This document shows positions 53,077-61,760 of a stretch of DNA of 64,000 nt, in pieces. Both the position numbers and the translations under genes were made by a program. The notes beneath the pieces are model-generated. The model worked only from the letters and a program-made list of their open reading frames with translations, searched no databases and was not told the DNA's origin. Each line of letters opens with the position of its first letter. The stretch's first letter is position 1. Source of the DNA: Luteolibacter algae (GTDB lineage Bacteria; Verrucomicrobiota; Verrucomicrobiia; Verrucomicrobiales; Akkermansiaceae); contig NZ_JBHUIT010000017.1 of assembly GCF_042683045.1 (NCBI RefSeq), forward strand, positions 186,001-250,000. Reading direction: 5' to 3'.

Positions 53077-54036
53077 ATGGCATTTCTCAAGGTTCTCGCC
53101 GGGATTTCCCTGGGCTTTCCATTGCTCTTCGCACAACTGGAGCCACCGCCGGAATCTCCATTGTCACCACGCGAGGATGCGGTAGAGCAGCTGCTTTCCG
53201 AGCGTGAATCCCTGGAAGCCTTGGAGAAAGCAATTGTCTCGGCACGGGAGCTTGGCACTCCGGAACAGGTAATCCTCGAGGCCAGATTTCTGTTTCACGT
53301 CGACCGTGCCGAAGATAAGGAAATCGCTGCGCTGCTTCCTCAGTTCCTAAAGCAAAAGGATAATTTCAAACTCGCTGATTCCGAGATCTTCGGAAGTGTC
53401 GATGATTGGCTGGCGGTGACGGAATACGTGCAGGCAATCGCCTCGATGCAGAAGGGCGATAAAGATGCCTTCAAGCAACATATCACGGAAGCCTTTTGGC
53501 TGAGTCCCCGTCAGGGGGCGGCCTTTGCACCTCACATTGATCGTATGCGGCTGATGGATGCCATGCGTGCCGTGAGAGTTGATTTCGGAAAAAATTACAC
53601 CGATATACTTTCCGGGAAGCAGGTTACGCTCGGTAACGTACTCGGAGATAACAAGGGGCTACTGCTGCATTTCTGGTCGCCGTGGAGCCGCGAATGCGAG
53701 GCAACACTTCCAGATTTTTTCATCACCGCGGATCATTTGCTTTCGCGCGGGATCAGTGTTGCCTCCGTATTGCCCGAGACTTCCGAGAAGGTAACGCTAG
53801 ACGCTTTGAAAATGCTCAAGGGCACCGAGAAAAGGGTCCCCGGCGTCTGGATTGTCGATACTAAGAAATCACCGATCAGCAACAAACTGCGCGTCCAGAG
53901 CGTGCCTGCCGTAGTGCTGATCTCTGCGGAAGGAAAAGTGTTGTTCAATGGACATCCTACCGATGACGAATTCTGGCGTTCATTGGAGCGGCTCGATCCC
54001 CGCGTCGAGCGCCCCGAGATGCGTGAGGAACAATAA
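53077..54036 (+). CDS. Exported thioredoxin-fold protein with incomplete CxxC
   Basis: 319 residues from the ATG at 53077, which begins a signal-like AFLKVLAGISLGFPLLFA. A helical region (about 25-185) precedes a TlpA/AhpC-type thioredoxin fold (about 190-300: KGLLLHFWSPWSRECEATLPDF, VPGVWIVDTK, VQSVPAVVLISAEG). The active-site position reads WSREC: the first Cys of CxxC is Ser. Disulfide exchange of the normal kind is therefore not expected; a holdase, binding or one-Cys role is more likely. Next to the LysM lipoprotein. Confidence 0.8.
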   Translation: MAFLKVLAGISLGFPLLFAQLEPPPESPLSPREDAVEQLLSERESLEALEKAIVSARELGTPEQVILEARFLFHVDRAEDKEIAALLPQFLKQKDNFKLADSEIFGSVDDWLAVTEYVQAIASMQKGDKDAFKQHITEAFWLSPRQGAAFAPHIDRMRLMDAMRAVRVDFGKNYTDILSGKQVTLGNVLGDNKGLLLHFWSPWSRECEATLPDFFITADHLLSRGISVASVLPETSEKVTLDALKMLKGTEKRVPGVWIVDTKKSPISNKLRVQSVPAVVLISAEGKVLFNGHPTDDEFWRSLERLDPRVERPEMREEQ

Positions 54037-54040
54037 TCCG

Positions 54041-54056
54041 CACCGGTTATCCGGTG
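54041..54056. other. Hairpin after the thioredoxin-like gene
   Basis: CACCGG (54041-54046) and CCGGTG (54051-54056) form a perfect 6-bp stem with a 4-base loop, without a T run. A second small stem, GCCC/GGGC, follows near 54067. A TTGACG hexamer at 54127 could be a -35 for the next gene, but no good -10 is at the right distance. Confidence 0.3.
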
Positions 54057-54183
54057 AAATCCGCCCATTGGGCGCTTCTGGGCAAAAGTATTCTTAACTT
54101 TTGCTTGATTATTTTTGTGTTTCCGCTTGACGGGAAGCTCTAATACTAGTGATCTCGTATGAAATACCGGAGATATTTATATT

Positions 54184-54840
54184 ATGGCTAAGCCGTCACA
54201 TCCATCAAATCTAGAACTTCAGGCTCTGTCCGTATTATGGCACCAAGGACCATCTACGGTAAACACAGTGCATCAATCTCTGCCAGACGGTAAGCAGCGT
54301 GCGTATACGACGGTGCTTTCGGTAATGCAGAGCCTTGAGAAAAAAAATCTCGTAAAGCGTATTCGTTCCGGCCGCGCCCATACTTATGAGCCTGCCCACG
54401 CGAAAGAAATCATCATCCGGCAAGCGGTCGGGGAATTTGTCACAAACGCTTTCGGAGGGCGCCTCGGTGAGGCTGTTCTCGCATTAATCTCCACCGGCTC
54501 TCTAACGCCGGAAGAGAAATCAGAAATCGAAAGCGAACTCAAACGACATAAAACCATGGCTGCAAAAAAAACTGTTAAGAAAGCCGCAAAAAAAACTGCC
54601 GCTAAGAAGACTGCGACCACGCCAACCAAGAAAACCGCGAAGAAGGCAACTGCTAAAAAGGCAGTAGCCAAAAAAGCGGTGAAAAAGACCGTGGCTAAGA
54701 AAGCTGCTAAAAAGGCGGTTAAGAAGACCGTTAAAAAGGCAGTTACGAAGAAAGCTGTAGCGAAAAAAGCAGCGAAAGCTCCGGCAAAAAAAGCACCCAA
54801 AAAGCCTACAAAAAAAGCAGCTAAGAAGAAAACCAAGTAA
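54184..54840 (+). CDS. BlaI/MecI-type winged-helix protein with histone-H1-like Lys/Ala tail
   Basis: 218 residues. Residues 1-115 match the BlaI/CopY repressor fold: LELQALSVLWHQGPSTVNTVHQ, YTTVLSVMQSLEKKNLVKR, HTYEPAHAKEI, then the dimerisation helices GGRLGEAVLALISTGSLTPEEKSEIE. Residues 125-218 are almost only Lys, Ala, Thr, Val and Pro in short repeats (AKKA, VKKT, PAKKAPKKP), like histone H1-type bacterial nucleoid proteins. An internal ATG at 54556 (MAAKKT) could start the tail alone. No BlaR1-type peptidase or beta-lactamase is nearby. Probably a chromatin-type or broad DNA-binding protein; inference. Confidence 0.85.
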   Translation: MAKPSHPSNLELQALSVLWHQGPSTVNTVHQSLPDGKQRAYTTVLSVMQSLEKKNLVKRIRSGRAHTYEPAHAKEIIIRQAVGEFVTNAFGGRLGEAVLALISTGSLTPEEKSEIESELKRHKTMAAKKTVKKAAKKTAAKKTATTPTKKTAKKATAKKAVAKKAVKKTVAKKAAKKAVKKTVKKAVTKKAVAKKAAKAPAKKAPKKPTKKAAKKKTK

Positions 54841-54861
54841 TCTCATCCGAACTCACGAGCT

Positions 54862-54904
54862 CCCGGTTTTTCCCAATGCAAGGAAAGACCGGGCGTTTTT
54901 TTTG
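54862..54904 (+). terminator. Rho-independent terminator of the BlaI-histone-tail gene
   Basis: CCCGGTTTTTCC (54862-54873) pairs with GGAAAGACCGGG (54882-54893) at 11 of 12 positions, followed by CG and a run of T. Confidence 0.88.
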
Positions 54905-55020
54905 CGAACCGCAACCGTGGAAGCGGTGCCGGCAGGATGTCTCGTAGAAGACATGTTTTTCACGGCTTTTGGCCAAAACTTCGCGATTGATCTTTGTGCG
55001 GACCGCTTTCAGCTTTGGCA

Positions 55021-55305
55021 ATGGCAACACCGCATCAATGGACATTTTTTAGCAACCACGGACATGTTCTGATCTGCCTTTCGAAAAATGCGGATCAACC
55101 GCTAAGAGAGGTGGCACTCGCGGTGGGAATCACAGAAAGAGCGGTTCAAAGAATCGTTTCAGATCTGGAAGAAGCCGGCTATCTGACGAGGGAAAGAAAT
55201 GGCCGCCGCAATATCTATACCTTGAAGACGGATAAAGAACTCCGTCATCCATTGGAGAAGGAGCATAGAATTGGAGAAATCCTTGCGGTTTTGGACGTGG
55301 ATTGA
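55021..55305 (+). CDS. Small winged-helix transcriptional regulator
   Basis: 94 residues from the ATG at 55021 (frame open from 54994). A MarR-like or GntR-like winged helix: HVLICLSKNADQPLREVALAVGITERAVQRIVSDLEEAGYLTRERNGRRNIYTL. No effector domain. Its targets are unknown; the genes on either side do not indicate any. A few such stand-alone HTH proteins are annotated as MarR family. Confidence 0.85.
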   Translation: MATPHQWTFFSNHGHVLICLSKNADQPLREVALAVGITERAVQRIVSDLEEAGYLTRERNGRRNIYTLKTDKELRHPLEKEHRIGEILAVLDVD

Positions 55306-55363
55306 TCTGTAGATTGCCGGGGATTTTGCTTTCTTGGAAAATATTGTGTGGTTTGATCCGGGT

Positions 55364-55846
55364 ATGAAATTCGGGACAAAATGGATGGTGCTGCTTGCGG
55401 TGTTCTTTACCGCTACCTTTGCTTTGGCTGGCGGAGAGAAGAAAAACGCGAATATCTCGTTCCATATCGAGACGGAGGCCACTGATAACCCGAAGATGAT
55501 TTTTCCATACGAGGTGATGGGTAGGCAGCGTTTCTTCCGGCGCATCCCTGAGGTTTCATCGAAGGATCTGGTTGCCTTCACCCCTTTCCCGGCGGAGGAC
55601 CAGGCTTCTTACGGGGTTATTTTCCAGTTGAAGAATAGTGCCGCGAGGCGTTTGGCGGCAGTGACCTCAATTAGCCAGGGCAAATGGTTTGTATGTCAGG
55701 CTTTCGGACGAATTGTCGATGGCGTTTTGGTGGATGAGCCAATCAATGATGGCGCGGTGGTTATCTGGAAGGGCCTGACGTTGGAGGAAATCCGCGAGAT
55801 CGATAAGACTATCCCAAGAATCGGTGAGAAGAAGAAGCGGGGTTAA
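55364..55846 (+). CDS. Exported protein resembling the SecD P1-head domain
   Basis: 160 residues from the ATG at 55364. Signal peptide KFGTKWMVLLAVFFTATFALA, then a soluble domain. YGVIFQLKNSAARRLAAVTS, FGRIVDGVLVDEPINDGAVVIWKGLTLEEIREID has the order seen in the periplasmic P1 head of SecD (Gly-x-x-x-x-x-Pro-x-x-x-x-x-x-x-Gly, then T-x-E-E-x-x-x-L). Here it is free-standing, without the membrane parts. Homology is inferred by pattern only. The M23 peptidase gene starts 5 bases later. Confidence 0.6.
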   Translation: MKFGTKWMVLLAVFFTATFALAGGEKKNANISFHIETEATDNPKMIFPYEVMGRQRFFRRIPEVSSKDLVAFTPFPAEDQASYGVIFQLKNSAARRLAAVTSISQGKWFVCQAFGRIVDGVLVDEPINDGAVVIWKGLTLEEIREIDKTIPRIGEKKKRG

Positions 55847-55851
55847 ATTTT

Positions 55852-56886
55852 ATGACAAAGATTTTAGTATTATTTCATTCAATCTGCCTGTGCGTTGCAG
55901 GATTTGCCCAGAGTGATCTCAGGCTTCCGACGGAAAATCACCACTTGTTTACGGGTGAGCCGGAACGATTTTACATGTATGTAGACAGGAACTTCGAAGG
56001 GGAAATTTCCAAACCCTGGGAAGGTGGTTCATTTGGTTTCGTCCGTTCTCCTGTCAGGGTCGATGATAAGGTGGTCATGACCCGTTTCCACGAAGGTGTG
56101 GATATTGCCCCGATCAAACGCGATAAAGCGGGTAACCCGCTCGATCTCGTAATGAGCATCTCCGAGGGAATTGTTGTTCATACCAGCACTGTGGCGGGAC
56201 GAAGCAATTACGGAAAGTATGTCGTGGTGGAGCACGAATGGGAGCAATCCAAAGTTTACTCATTATACGCCCACTTGGCGGAGACCACGGTGCAACCGGG
56301 CGATCCCGTGAAATCCGGCTCGGTGCTTGGACGGATGGGCTACACAGGTGTCGGCTTGGACCGGACACGGGCTCATGTTCATCTGGAGCTCGGTTTTGTG
56401 ATGAGCACGCATTACGAGGGCTGGCATCAGCAAAATTTCGGGAGCCGTAATTATCACGGTAACTACAATGGAATGAATATCGCCGGAGTGGACGTTGCCG
56501 CGTTTTTCCTGGCTCATCAGGAGAATCCGAATATTCGATTCAGCGATTTTGTGTTAAGCCGCCCAATGCAGTTCAAGGTGACTGTGCCGGCAGGAGATGC
56601 TGAGCCGGAGTTCTTGCAGCGTTACCCATGGATGAAACGCAGCGAGGTGCCTGGTGCCGTCTCGTGGGAGATCGGTTTTGCCGCCACCGGTCACGTGATA
56701 TCGTTCACGCCCAGTATCCGGCCGGTATCCGGTCCGGTGGTCAGCCATCTGCGCCCTTCCGATATCAATCAAAGTTTCCTCACGCGGGGCTTGGTAACAG
56801 GAACCGGAAATACGGCGAGTTTGTCGAGAAACGGAAAATTACTCGTCGCTTTGGTGATGGATGATTTCCCGATGCCGCGGCAATGA
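55852..56886 (+). CDS. M23-family metallopeptidase, exported
   Basis: 344 residues. Signal peptide ILVLFHSICLCVAGFAQ; lysostaphin-type M23 domain with zinc ligands in FHEGVDIAP (HxxxD) and HVHLEL (HxH), plus SEGIVVHTS and LYAHL typical of the beta-sheet core. It should cut peptidoglycan cross-bridges or peptides, or be a scaffold. A C-terminal part of about 110 residues is unassigned. Coupled to the SecD-head-like gene; the GTG of the next gene lies 40 bases past the stop. Confidence 0.88.
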   Translation: MTKILVLFHSICLCVAGFAQSDLRLPTENHHLFTGEPERFYMYVDRNFEGEISKPWEGGSFGFVRSPVRVDDKVVMTRFHEGVDIAPIKRDKAGNPLDLVMSISEGIVVHTSTVAGRSNYGKYVVVEHEWEQSKVYSLYAHLAETTVQPGDPVKSGSVLGRMGYTGVGLDRTRAHVHLELGFVMSTHYEGWHQQNFGSRNYHGNYNGMNIAGVDVAAFFLAHQENPNIRFSDFVLSRPMQFKVTVPAGDAEPEFLQRYPWMKRSEVPGAVSWEIGFAATGHVISFTPSIRPVSGPVVSHLRPSDINQSFLTRGLVTGTGNTASLSRNGKLLVALVMDDFPMPRQ

Positions 56887-56926
56887 GCGCTTCCATAAAG
56901 CTAGTAGTGCATGCATATTTTGTCCG

Positions 56927-58855
56927 GTGAAAAGCATTTTCTGGCTGGTCTACATCGCATTAATCTTCCCGGCTCTTGCAAACGATCCTGGGACTGCTGC
57001 CCTGGAGTTTCTGGAAAAGGTTAAATCCGGAGAGGTCGATCTGTCCCCGGGCACCGATACCGCGCTTCAGGCACACACTTCGCAAACGAAACTAAAATCC
57101 ATTGGAAAGAGACTTGAGCAGCTTCGCAAAGACCTGGCAAAGGGCTCACTGGAAGTGGGTGAGATCAGGGAAGACGCCGATTTCGCGGCGGCGATCGTGC
57201 GGAAAACTGGAGGCTTCGATTCCTCCCACTTGCAGGTTTTTCCAGTAGCTCTCATCAAATCGGGAGAGCGATGGCTTCCTGCGCCAGTGCTGGCATCCTA
57301 CGAAAACGCGGTTCCCGCCTACACGGTATCTCTGAGGCGGAGGCTTGAAAGCCTTGAATCCTGGATGATGAAAGAGCGGGTGGCGAGCCTGGAAAAGTTA
57401 CTTGCCGATTTTTCCCAGCGGACAAGGAAACAAATTGAAAAGAGCATACGGGGAAACGATCTGGAAAACGACGACCTTGAGCAGCTCACCGAGAAATTTC
57501 TCGATGCGTGTTTGAAGGGAGACCAAGGGGCGATTCTCGGTTATCTGGGAGGTTTATCGGATCCTTTGCCGGAAGATTGGGCAGCGAGACTGCAGGCTAC
57601 GGAAGTAGTGGCGAATAGCGACGTATCCCGGGACAGTCCGTGGCGCTTATTGGTTTCGGAAGAAGTCGTCCGAGTGATAGTCCATGCACGTCGCGGAGGT
57701 GAAAGTGGGCTGGTTTCAGTTGCTTGTCTGGACCCTGCAAAAGCCGGAGCGCGGGGAACCATGGGAAAAATAGTCCTCCTGCATTTTGATTTTTCTAAAA
57801 ATGCTGCAGGGCAGTGGGTCATGGAGCTGCCCCGATCATTGTTGAATAACGATGAGGAAGAATTGATTTATGATGATCAGTTGGATGTGGATTTACTGGA
57901 TCGTTTTACCAGTAAGCTAAGAGAGCGAAGTGGTCTTCTGGCATCCTCATCTGCGCAGGAGGCGTGCCGGGCAGTTATTTCAGGATTGAAAGGCGGAGGC
58001 TTGGAGCAGGTTCTCCGGAGCGTTGATTTCAGCGGAGCACCCAAGGATGCGCGTTACGCTGCTGCGGAAGCTGCGGAAATTTGGTGGTCGCTGAATCAAC
58101 CGGGGACACTGCGGGTTCCGGTAGAGCTTGGATTTCAACAGGAAGGCAATCTGGCGATAGCTGTCTATCAATGGTTCTCAATAAAACAGGCGGATCAGTT
58201 TGAGAGAAAAACCCTGTATTTCAAGAAAACCGCAGAGGGATGGGTTTGGGCTACGGGACCTGTTGGCAAAGATGAGAAAAGATCCCGGGAGCTCCTCTCG
58301 AAATGGATGCGGAGCCATGAAGAGCAGTGGCGTATCAAGTGGCGGGAAATCCTACTCAAACCCAGCCAGCGTCTCGACACTCTGGACTTCGACAACCTGG
58401 CCAATGACTCGCAGGTAAGGGCGATTGTGGAACGATGGGTTGCGGCACTCGACGAGGTCGATTTGATGGCTGCGCTGGCCTGCTCCGCCTGGTTGGGCGA
58501 AATCGACGCAATACCCATGAAGACATTGAGAAACCTCAGCTACGAATTGGATAGCTCATCGGAAGCTCAATTCTCGATAGAGAATATCTACCGTTCGAAT
58601 TCCTGGGTGGCGGCTTCATTGAAGAAGATTTCCGATGATAAGGTTAGCCATGCGTTCATCCCGGTAGTTATTACTCCTTCGGGCCCGAGAATTTTACCTG
58701 AGATTGATTTGTTGGCGGACGATAGCCGGACCCGGAACTTTTTGAATAATGCTTCCTTCAGGCAGCTTGAGAATTTCGCTCCGCAGGAAAAAATAGACGA
58801 GCTCCGGGTATTGTTTGAGCTTTTCCAAAAGGAGGTCTCCGGAAAGCCAGATTAA
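56927..58855 (+). CDS. Large exported protein of unknown function
   Basis: 642 residues from a GTG at 56927, chosen because SIFWLVYIALIFPALAN then gives a proper signal peptide; an ATG at 56861 lies inside the M23 gene. The rest is soluble, mostly helical and strongly acidic and Arg-rich, with a repeated build (two similar helical halves, about 30-330 and 350-640, each with a GDLEN/ELDS-like Glu/Asp-rich section and an ESGLVSV or LRVPVELGF strand pair). No domain recognised. By position it may belong with the M23 peptidase in the envelope. Confidence 0.65.
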   Translation: MKSIFWLVYIALIFPALANDPGTAALEFLEKVKSGEVDLSPGTDTALQAHTSQTKLKSIGKRLEQLRKDLAKGSLEVGEIREDADFAAAIVRKTGGFDSSHLQVFPVALIKSGERWLPAPVLASYENAVPAYTVSLRRRLESLESWMMKERVASLEKLLADFSQRTRKQIEKSIRGNDLENDDLEQLTEKFLDACLKGDQGAILGYLGGLSDPLPEDWAARLQATEVVANSDVSRDSPWRLLVSEEVVRVIVHARRGGESGLVSVACLDPAKAGARGTMGKIVLLHFDFSKNAAGQWVMELPRSLLNNDEEELIYDDQLDVDLLDRFTSKLRERSGLLASSSAQEACRAVISGLKGGGLEQVLRSVDFSGAPKDARYAAAEAAEIWWSLNQPGTLRVPVELGFQQEGNLAIAVYQWFSIKQADQFERKTLYFKKTAEGWVWATGPVGKDEKRSRELLSKWMRSHEEQWRIKWREILLKPSQRLDTLDFDNLANDSQVRAIVERWVAALDEVDLMAALACSAWLGEIDAIPMKTLRNLSYELDSSSEAQFSIENIYRSNSWVAASLKKISDDKVSHAFIPVVITPSGPRILPEIDLLADDSRTRNFLNNASFRQLENFAPQEKIDELRVLFELFQKEVSGKPD

Positions 58856-58950
58856 CCAGGATGAGATATCTGGAGATCTTGAAAATTTAATTTCCTTGAG
58901 ATATTGGGCTCAAAATTCTATAGCTTATTGGTTTTTCCCCCCGCATCCTC

Positions 58951-59391
58951 ATGAAAATCGAATTCCTGCTCGGTTCATCTTCCAAAAGCAACCGCATGGC
59001 CCATGGGGGAACAGGCATGTCTTTTCCAGAGGTCATTGTAGTCATCTTCGTGATGCTTTCAGTGATTTCCGTCATCTTCATGGGAGCGAAGGCATGGAAG
59101 AGGAGTGCCGATACGACCCAGTGCATACAAAATATCCAGAACGTTCAGAAAGGGCTTCGGGACTTTGCCGCGAAGAATGGCTTCAAGCCTGGTGAACGAA
59201 TTCCCGGGCTTCAAATGAGATTCATCGGAGAGGGTAGATTGGTTGCGGAACCTCCCCAATGCCCCGGAGCAGGCGCCTACAGCTATGGCGAAACATTCGG
59301 TCAAGATACGGTGCCGCCCGCAGGAGAGGTATATTTGAAGTGTTCTTTGGCCAATTCCGGCCATATCCCGGCGGGAACCGACAAATGGTGA
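58951..59391 (+). CDS. Orphan prepilin-type protein
   Basis: 146 residues. Classic type IV prepilin signal: HGGTG|MSFPEVIVVIFVML, with cleavage after G22, methylatable M23 and Glu at mature position 5, followed by a hydrophobic helix. The C-terminal part holds a short beta region (YSYGETFGQDTVPPAGEVYLKC). Pseudopilins of type II secretion or verrucomicrobial DUF1559-like proteins look like this. No pil or gsp gene is nearby, so the machinery would be elsewhere. Confidence 0.85.
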   Translation: MKIEFLLGSSSKSNRMAHGGTGMSFPEVIVVIFVMLSVISVIFMGAKAWKRSADTTQCIQNIQNVQKGLRDFAAKNGFKPGERIPGLQMRFIGEGRLVAEPPQCPGAGAYSYGETFGQDTVPPAGEVYLKCSLANSGHIPAGTDKW

Positions 59392-59504
59392 AAAACTGCC
59401 GTGAGGACCGGAGGAACACGGTATCAGGGTTTTCTGAATCGACATACCATGCATCCATGCCATCTTTTTTGGAAAGAATTTATCCCTACTGACGCTATAC
59501 TATC

Positions 59505-61760
59505 ATGATTAACCCTTGGCTACGCAAAGCGACTCTCGCCATCAGTCTCATCGCATTTTCTAACCCGGCGTGTGCCCAACAGGCAGATTTCAATGAAGTG
59601 GGACGCCAGATGGCGATCATGTTACAGAATAGTCATTTTGCCCGGCTGCCTTACAATGCAGATCTGAGCAGAAAATTTTTCGATGACTATTTGAAGGATC
59701 TCGATTTTCAGAAACTGTATTTCACCCAGCAGGATGTCGATGGATTCAGTGCCAAATATGGGGACAGGCTGCACACTCTGCTTCTGCAGGGAAAAAGTAT
59801 CGATGTCGCAACGGAAATCTACGACGTTTTCAGAGTCCGGGTAGAGGAAAGGGTGAAGCAAGCTGAGGAAATGCTGGCTGCCGATTTCGATTTCACCACT
59901 GACGAGACCGTCATGATGTCTCGGAAAGACGCCAACTGGCCGAGAAATGAAGCTGAGGCAAAATTGGTCTGGGCCCGCCAGATCAAGGAGGCTGTATTGG
60001 CCGAGACCTTGCGCCGGGAAATGCTTACACGCATGGCAGAGGAACAGGGAAAACCGGATCCCGGTGCGGACGATCTCGACCCGCGTGAGAAGGTGTCGCT
60101 GCGCTACAAACGACTGCTTTCAAGTGTGGAAGATGTGGACGACGAGGATGTGGCAAACTTCTTCTTGAGCGCCGTGGCGCGTTCCTACGATCCGCATACC
60201 GACTACATGAGTTTCCGTGAAATGAATCGTTTCAAAGACGGGATGAAAAACGAGCTTGTCGGTATCGGTGCGCTTCTCCAGGCCGAGGAAGATGGGGCAA
60301 CCATCATCAAAGGCATTGTAGTAGGCGGTCCTGCGGACAAAGAGGGTAGCCTTAAACTCAACGACCGGGTCGTAGCGGTAAACTCACTAAACACCGAATC
60401 TTCTGACGATACCACAGATATCATGTTCATGAAAATCGACAAGGTCGTCGATTTGATCAGGGGCAAGGAAGGAACTTCCGTTGCCTTGAAAGTGGAACCG
60501 GCAGGCGGTGCCCCCGGGGAAACAAAGATCATCGTGATCGAGCGTGACAAAGTGGAACTCAAAGACGAGCAGGCTAGTGGCGAACTCATTGAGATGAAAA
60601 ATGATGACGGCGAAACGAGAAGGATCGGCGTTATTACGTTGCCGTCCTTCTATGCCGATTTCGACGAAGGTCTTACGCGATGCTCGGTGGATGTGGAGCG
60701 CATCCTCATCCGGTTGATGGAAGAAAAAATGGACGGCTTGATTTTCGATCTTCGCAATAATGGCGGTGGATCTCTGGAAGAAGTCCGTCGGATGACAGGC
60801 TTCTTCGTCCAGCCAGGGCCAGTAGTCCAGGTGAAGAATACCTTGGGACAGGTTCAGGTGAAGGATTCTGACCATACCAAGCCGATTTATACCGGGCCTA
60901 TGGTCGTGATGACAGACAAGAGCTCTGCGTCAGCAAGCGAAATTCTTGCCGGTGCCCTTCAGGATTACAACCGCGCGGTGATTGTTGGAGATTCCTCCAC
61001 TTTCGGGAAAGGGACCGTCCAGCAGCCGATGGATATTGGGCGGATGTTGCCACTGTTCGCAGTGCGCGACAAAGCAGGTTTTCTGAAAGTGACGATCCAG
61101 AAGTTTTACCGTCCTTCCGGTTCTTCCACCCAGATGGATGGTGTGGTCCCCAGTATAGTTCTCCCGAGTATCACGGATGCATTGGATGTAGGTGAAGCTT
61201 ATCTGGACAATGCACTTCCGCACGATCGTATCCGCCCGGCCTCTGATTTCCGTCCTCAGGACGCGCAGGCGCTCTTTATTCCCCGGTTGAAGGAGCTCAG
61301 CGAGGAGCGTGTAAATGCATCCCAGGATTTCAAATATGTCATTGAGGATATTCTAAAGGCCAAAGAGCGCCTGAAAGAAAACAAGGTCTCGCTGAACAAA
61401 GCGATGAGAGAAAGCGAATTGGCCGAGTCCGACGTGCAAAAGAAACAACGCAATGCGGAGCGTCGCGAGCGTTTCAAACAAATTGCCGAGGAAGACGCGA
61501 AGTTGTTCACCTTCTATCGCATCACTCTCGATGATCTGGAAAAGGGAGCAGACCTCCAGTCATATGATCCATCCAAAGAGAATGGCGACTATATGCGCCG
61601 TGCTGTGGATGAGACCGCAAGTCTGGACGATACTCCGAAATGGCCTTCCGGGCTGAACCCTGAGAAGCGCGAGGCTCTCAATGTGATTCGTGATCTGGTG
61701 GATCTCACCGATAATGCCAAGATGGCGGGATTACTGAAAAGTGACGGTGGTGTCCGATAA
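59505..61760 (+). CDS. prc: Carboxy-terminal-processing peptidase Prc (S41)
   Basis: 751 residues with a signal peptide (ATLAISLIAFSNPACA). An N-terminal helical region, a PDZ domain (about 250-330, LVGIGALLQAEEDGATIIKGI), then the S41 protease domain with Ser at about 474 (TDKSSASASEI) and Lys at about 502 (TFGKGTVQ). A C-terminal helical domain of the Prc type follows (VYDLQKKQRNAER-like charged helix). Periplasmic; in E. coli it trims lipoproteins and wall hydrolases such as MepS. It overlaps the YggS gene by one base (TAATG). Confidence 0.92.
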   Translation: MINPWLRKATLAISLIAFSNPACAQQADFNEVGRQMAIMLQNSHFARLPYNADLSRKFFDDYLKDLDFQKLYFTQQDVDGFSAKYGDRLHTLLLQGKSIDVATEIYDVFRVRVEERVKQAEEMLAADFDFTTDETVMMSRKDANWPRNEAEAKLVWARQIKEAVLAETLRREMLTRMAEEQGKPDPGADDLDPREKVSLRYKRLLSSVEDVDDEDVANFFLSAVARSYDPHTDYMSFREMNRFKDGMKNELVGIGALLQAEEDGATIIKGIVVGGPADKEGSLKLNDRVVAVNSLNTESSDDTTDIMFMKIDKVVDLIRGKEGTSVALKVEPAGGAPGETKIIVIERDKVELKDEQASGELIEMKNDDGETRRIGVITLPSFYADFDEGLTRCSVDVERILIRLMEEKMDGLIFDLRNNGGGSLEEVRRMTGFFVQPGPVVQVKNTLGQVQVKDSDHTKPIYTGPMVVMTDKSSASASEILAGALQDYNRAVIVGDSSTFGKGTVQQPMDIGRMLPLFAVRDKAGFLKVTIQKFYRPSGSSTQMDGVVPSIVLPSITDALDVGEAYLDNALPHDRIRPASDFRPQDAQALFIPRLKELSEERVNASQDFKYVIEDILKAKERLKENKVSLNKAMRESELAESDVQKKQRNAERRERFKQIAEEDAKLFTFYRITLDDLEKGADLQSYDPSKENGDYMRRAVDETASLDDTPKWPSGLNPEKREALNVIRDLVDLTDNAKMAGLLKSDGGVR

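Noticed and set aside
54384..54836. Open frame on the minus strand giving a Phe/Ala-rich, apparently multi-helix membrane protein
   Set aside because: It is the complement of the Lys/Ala repeat tail of the BlaI fusion; repeats of AAG/GCT codons read as Leu/Phe/Ala on the other strand.
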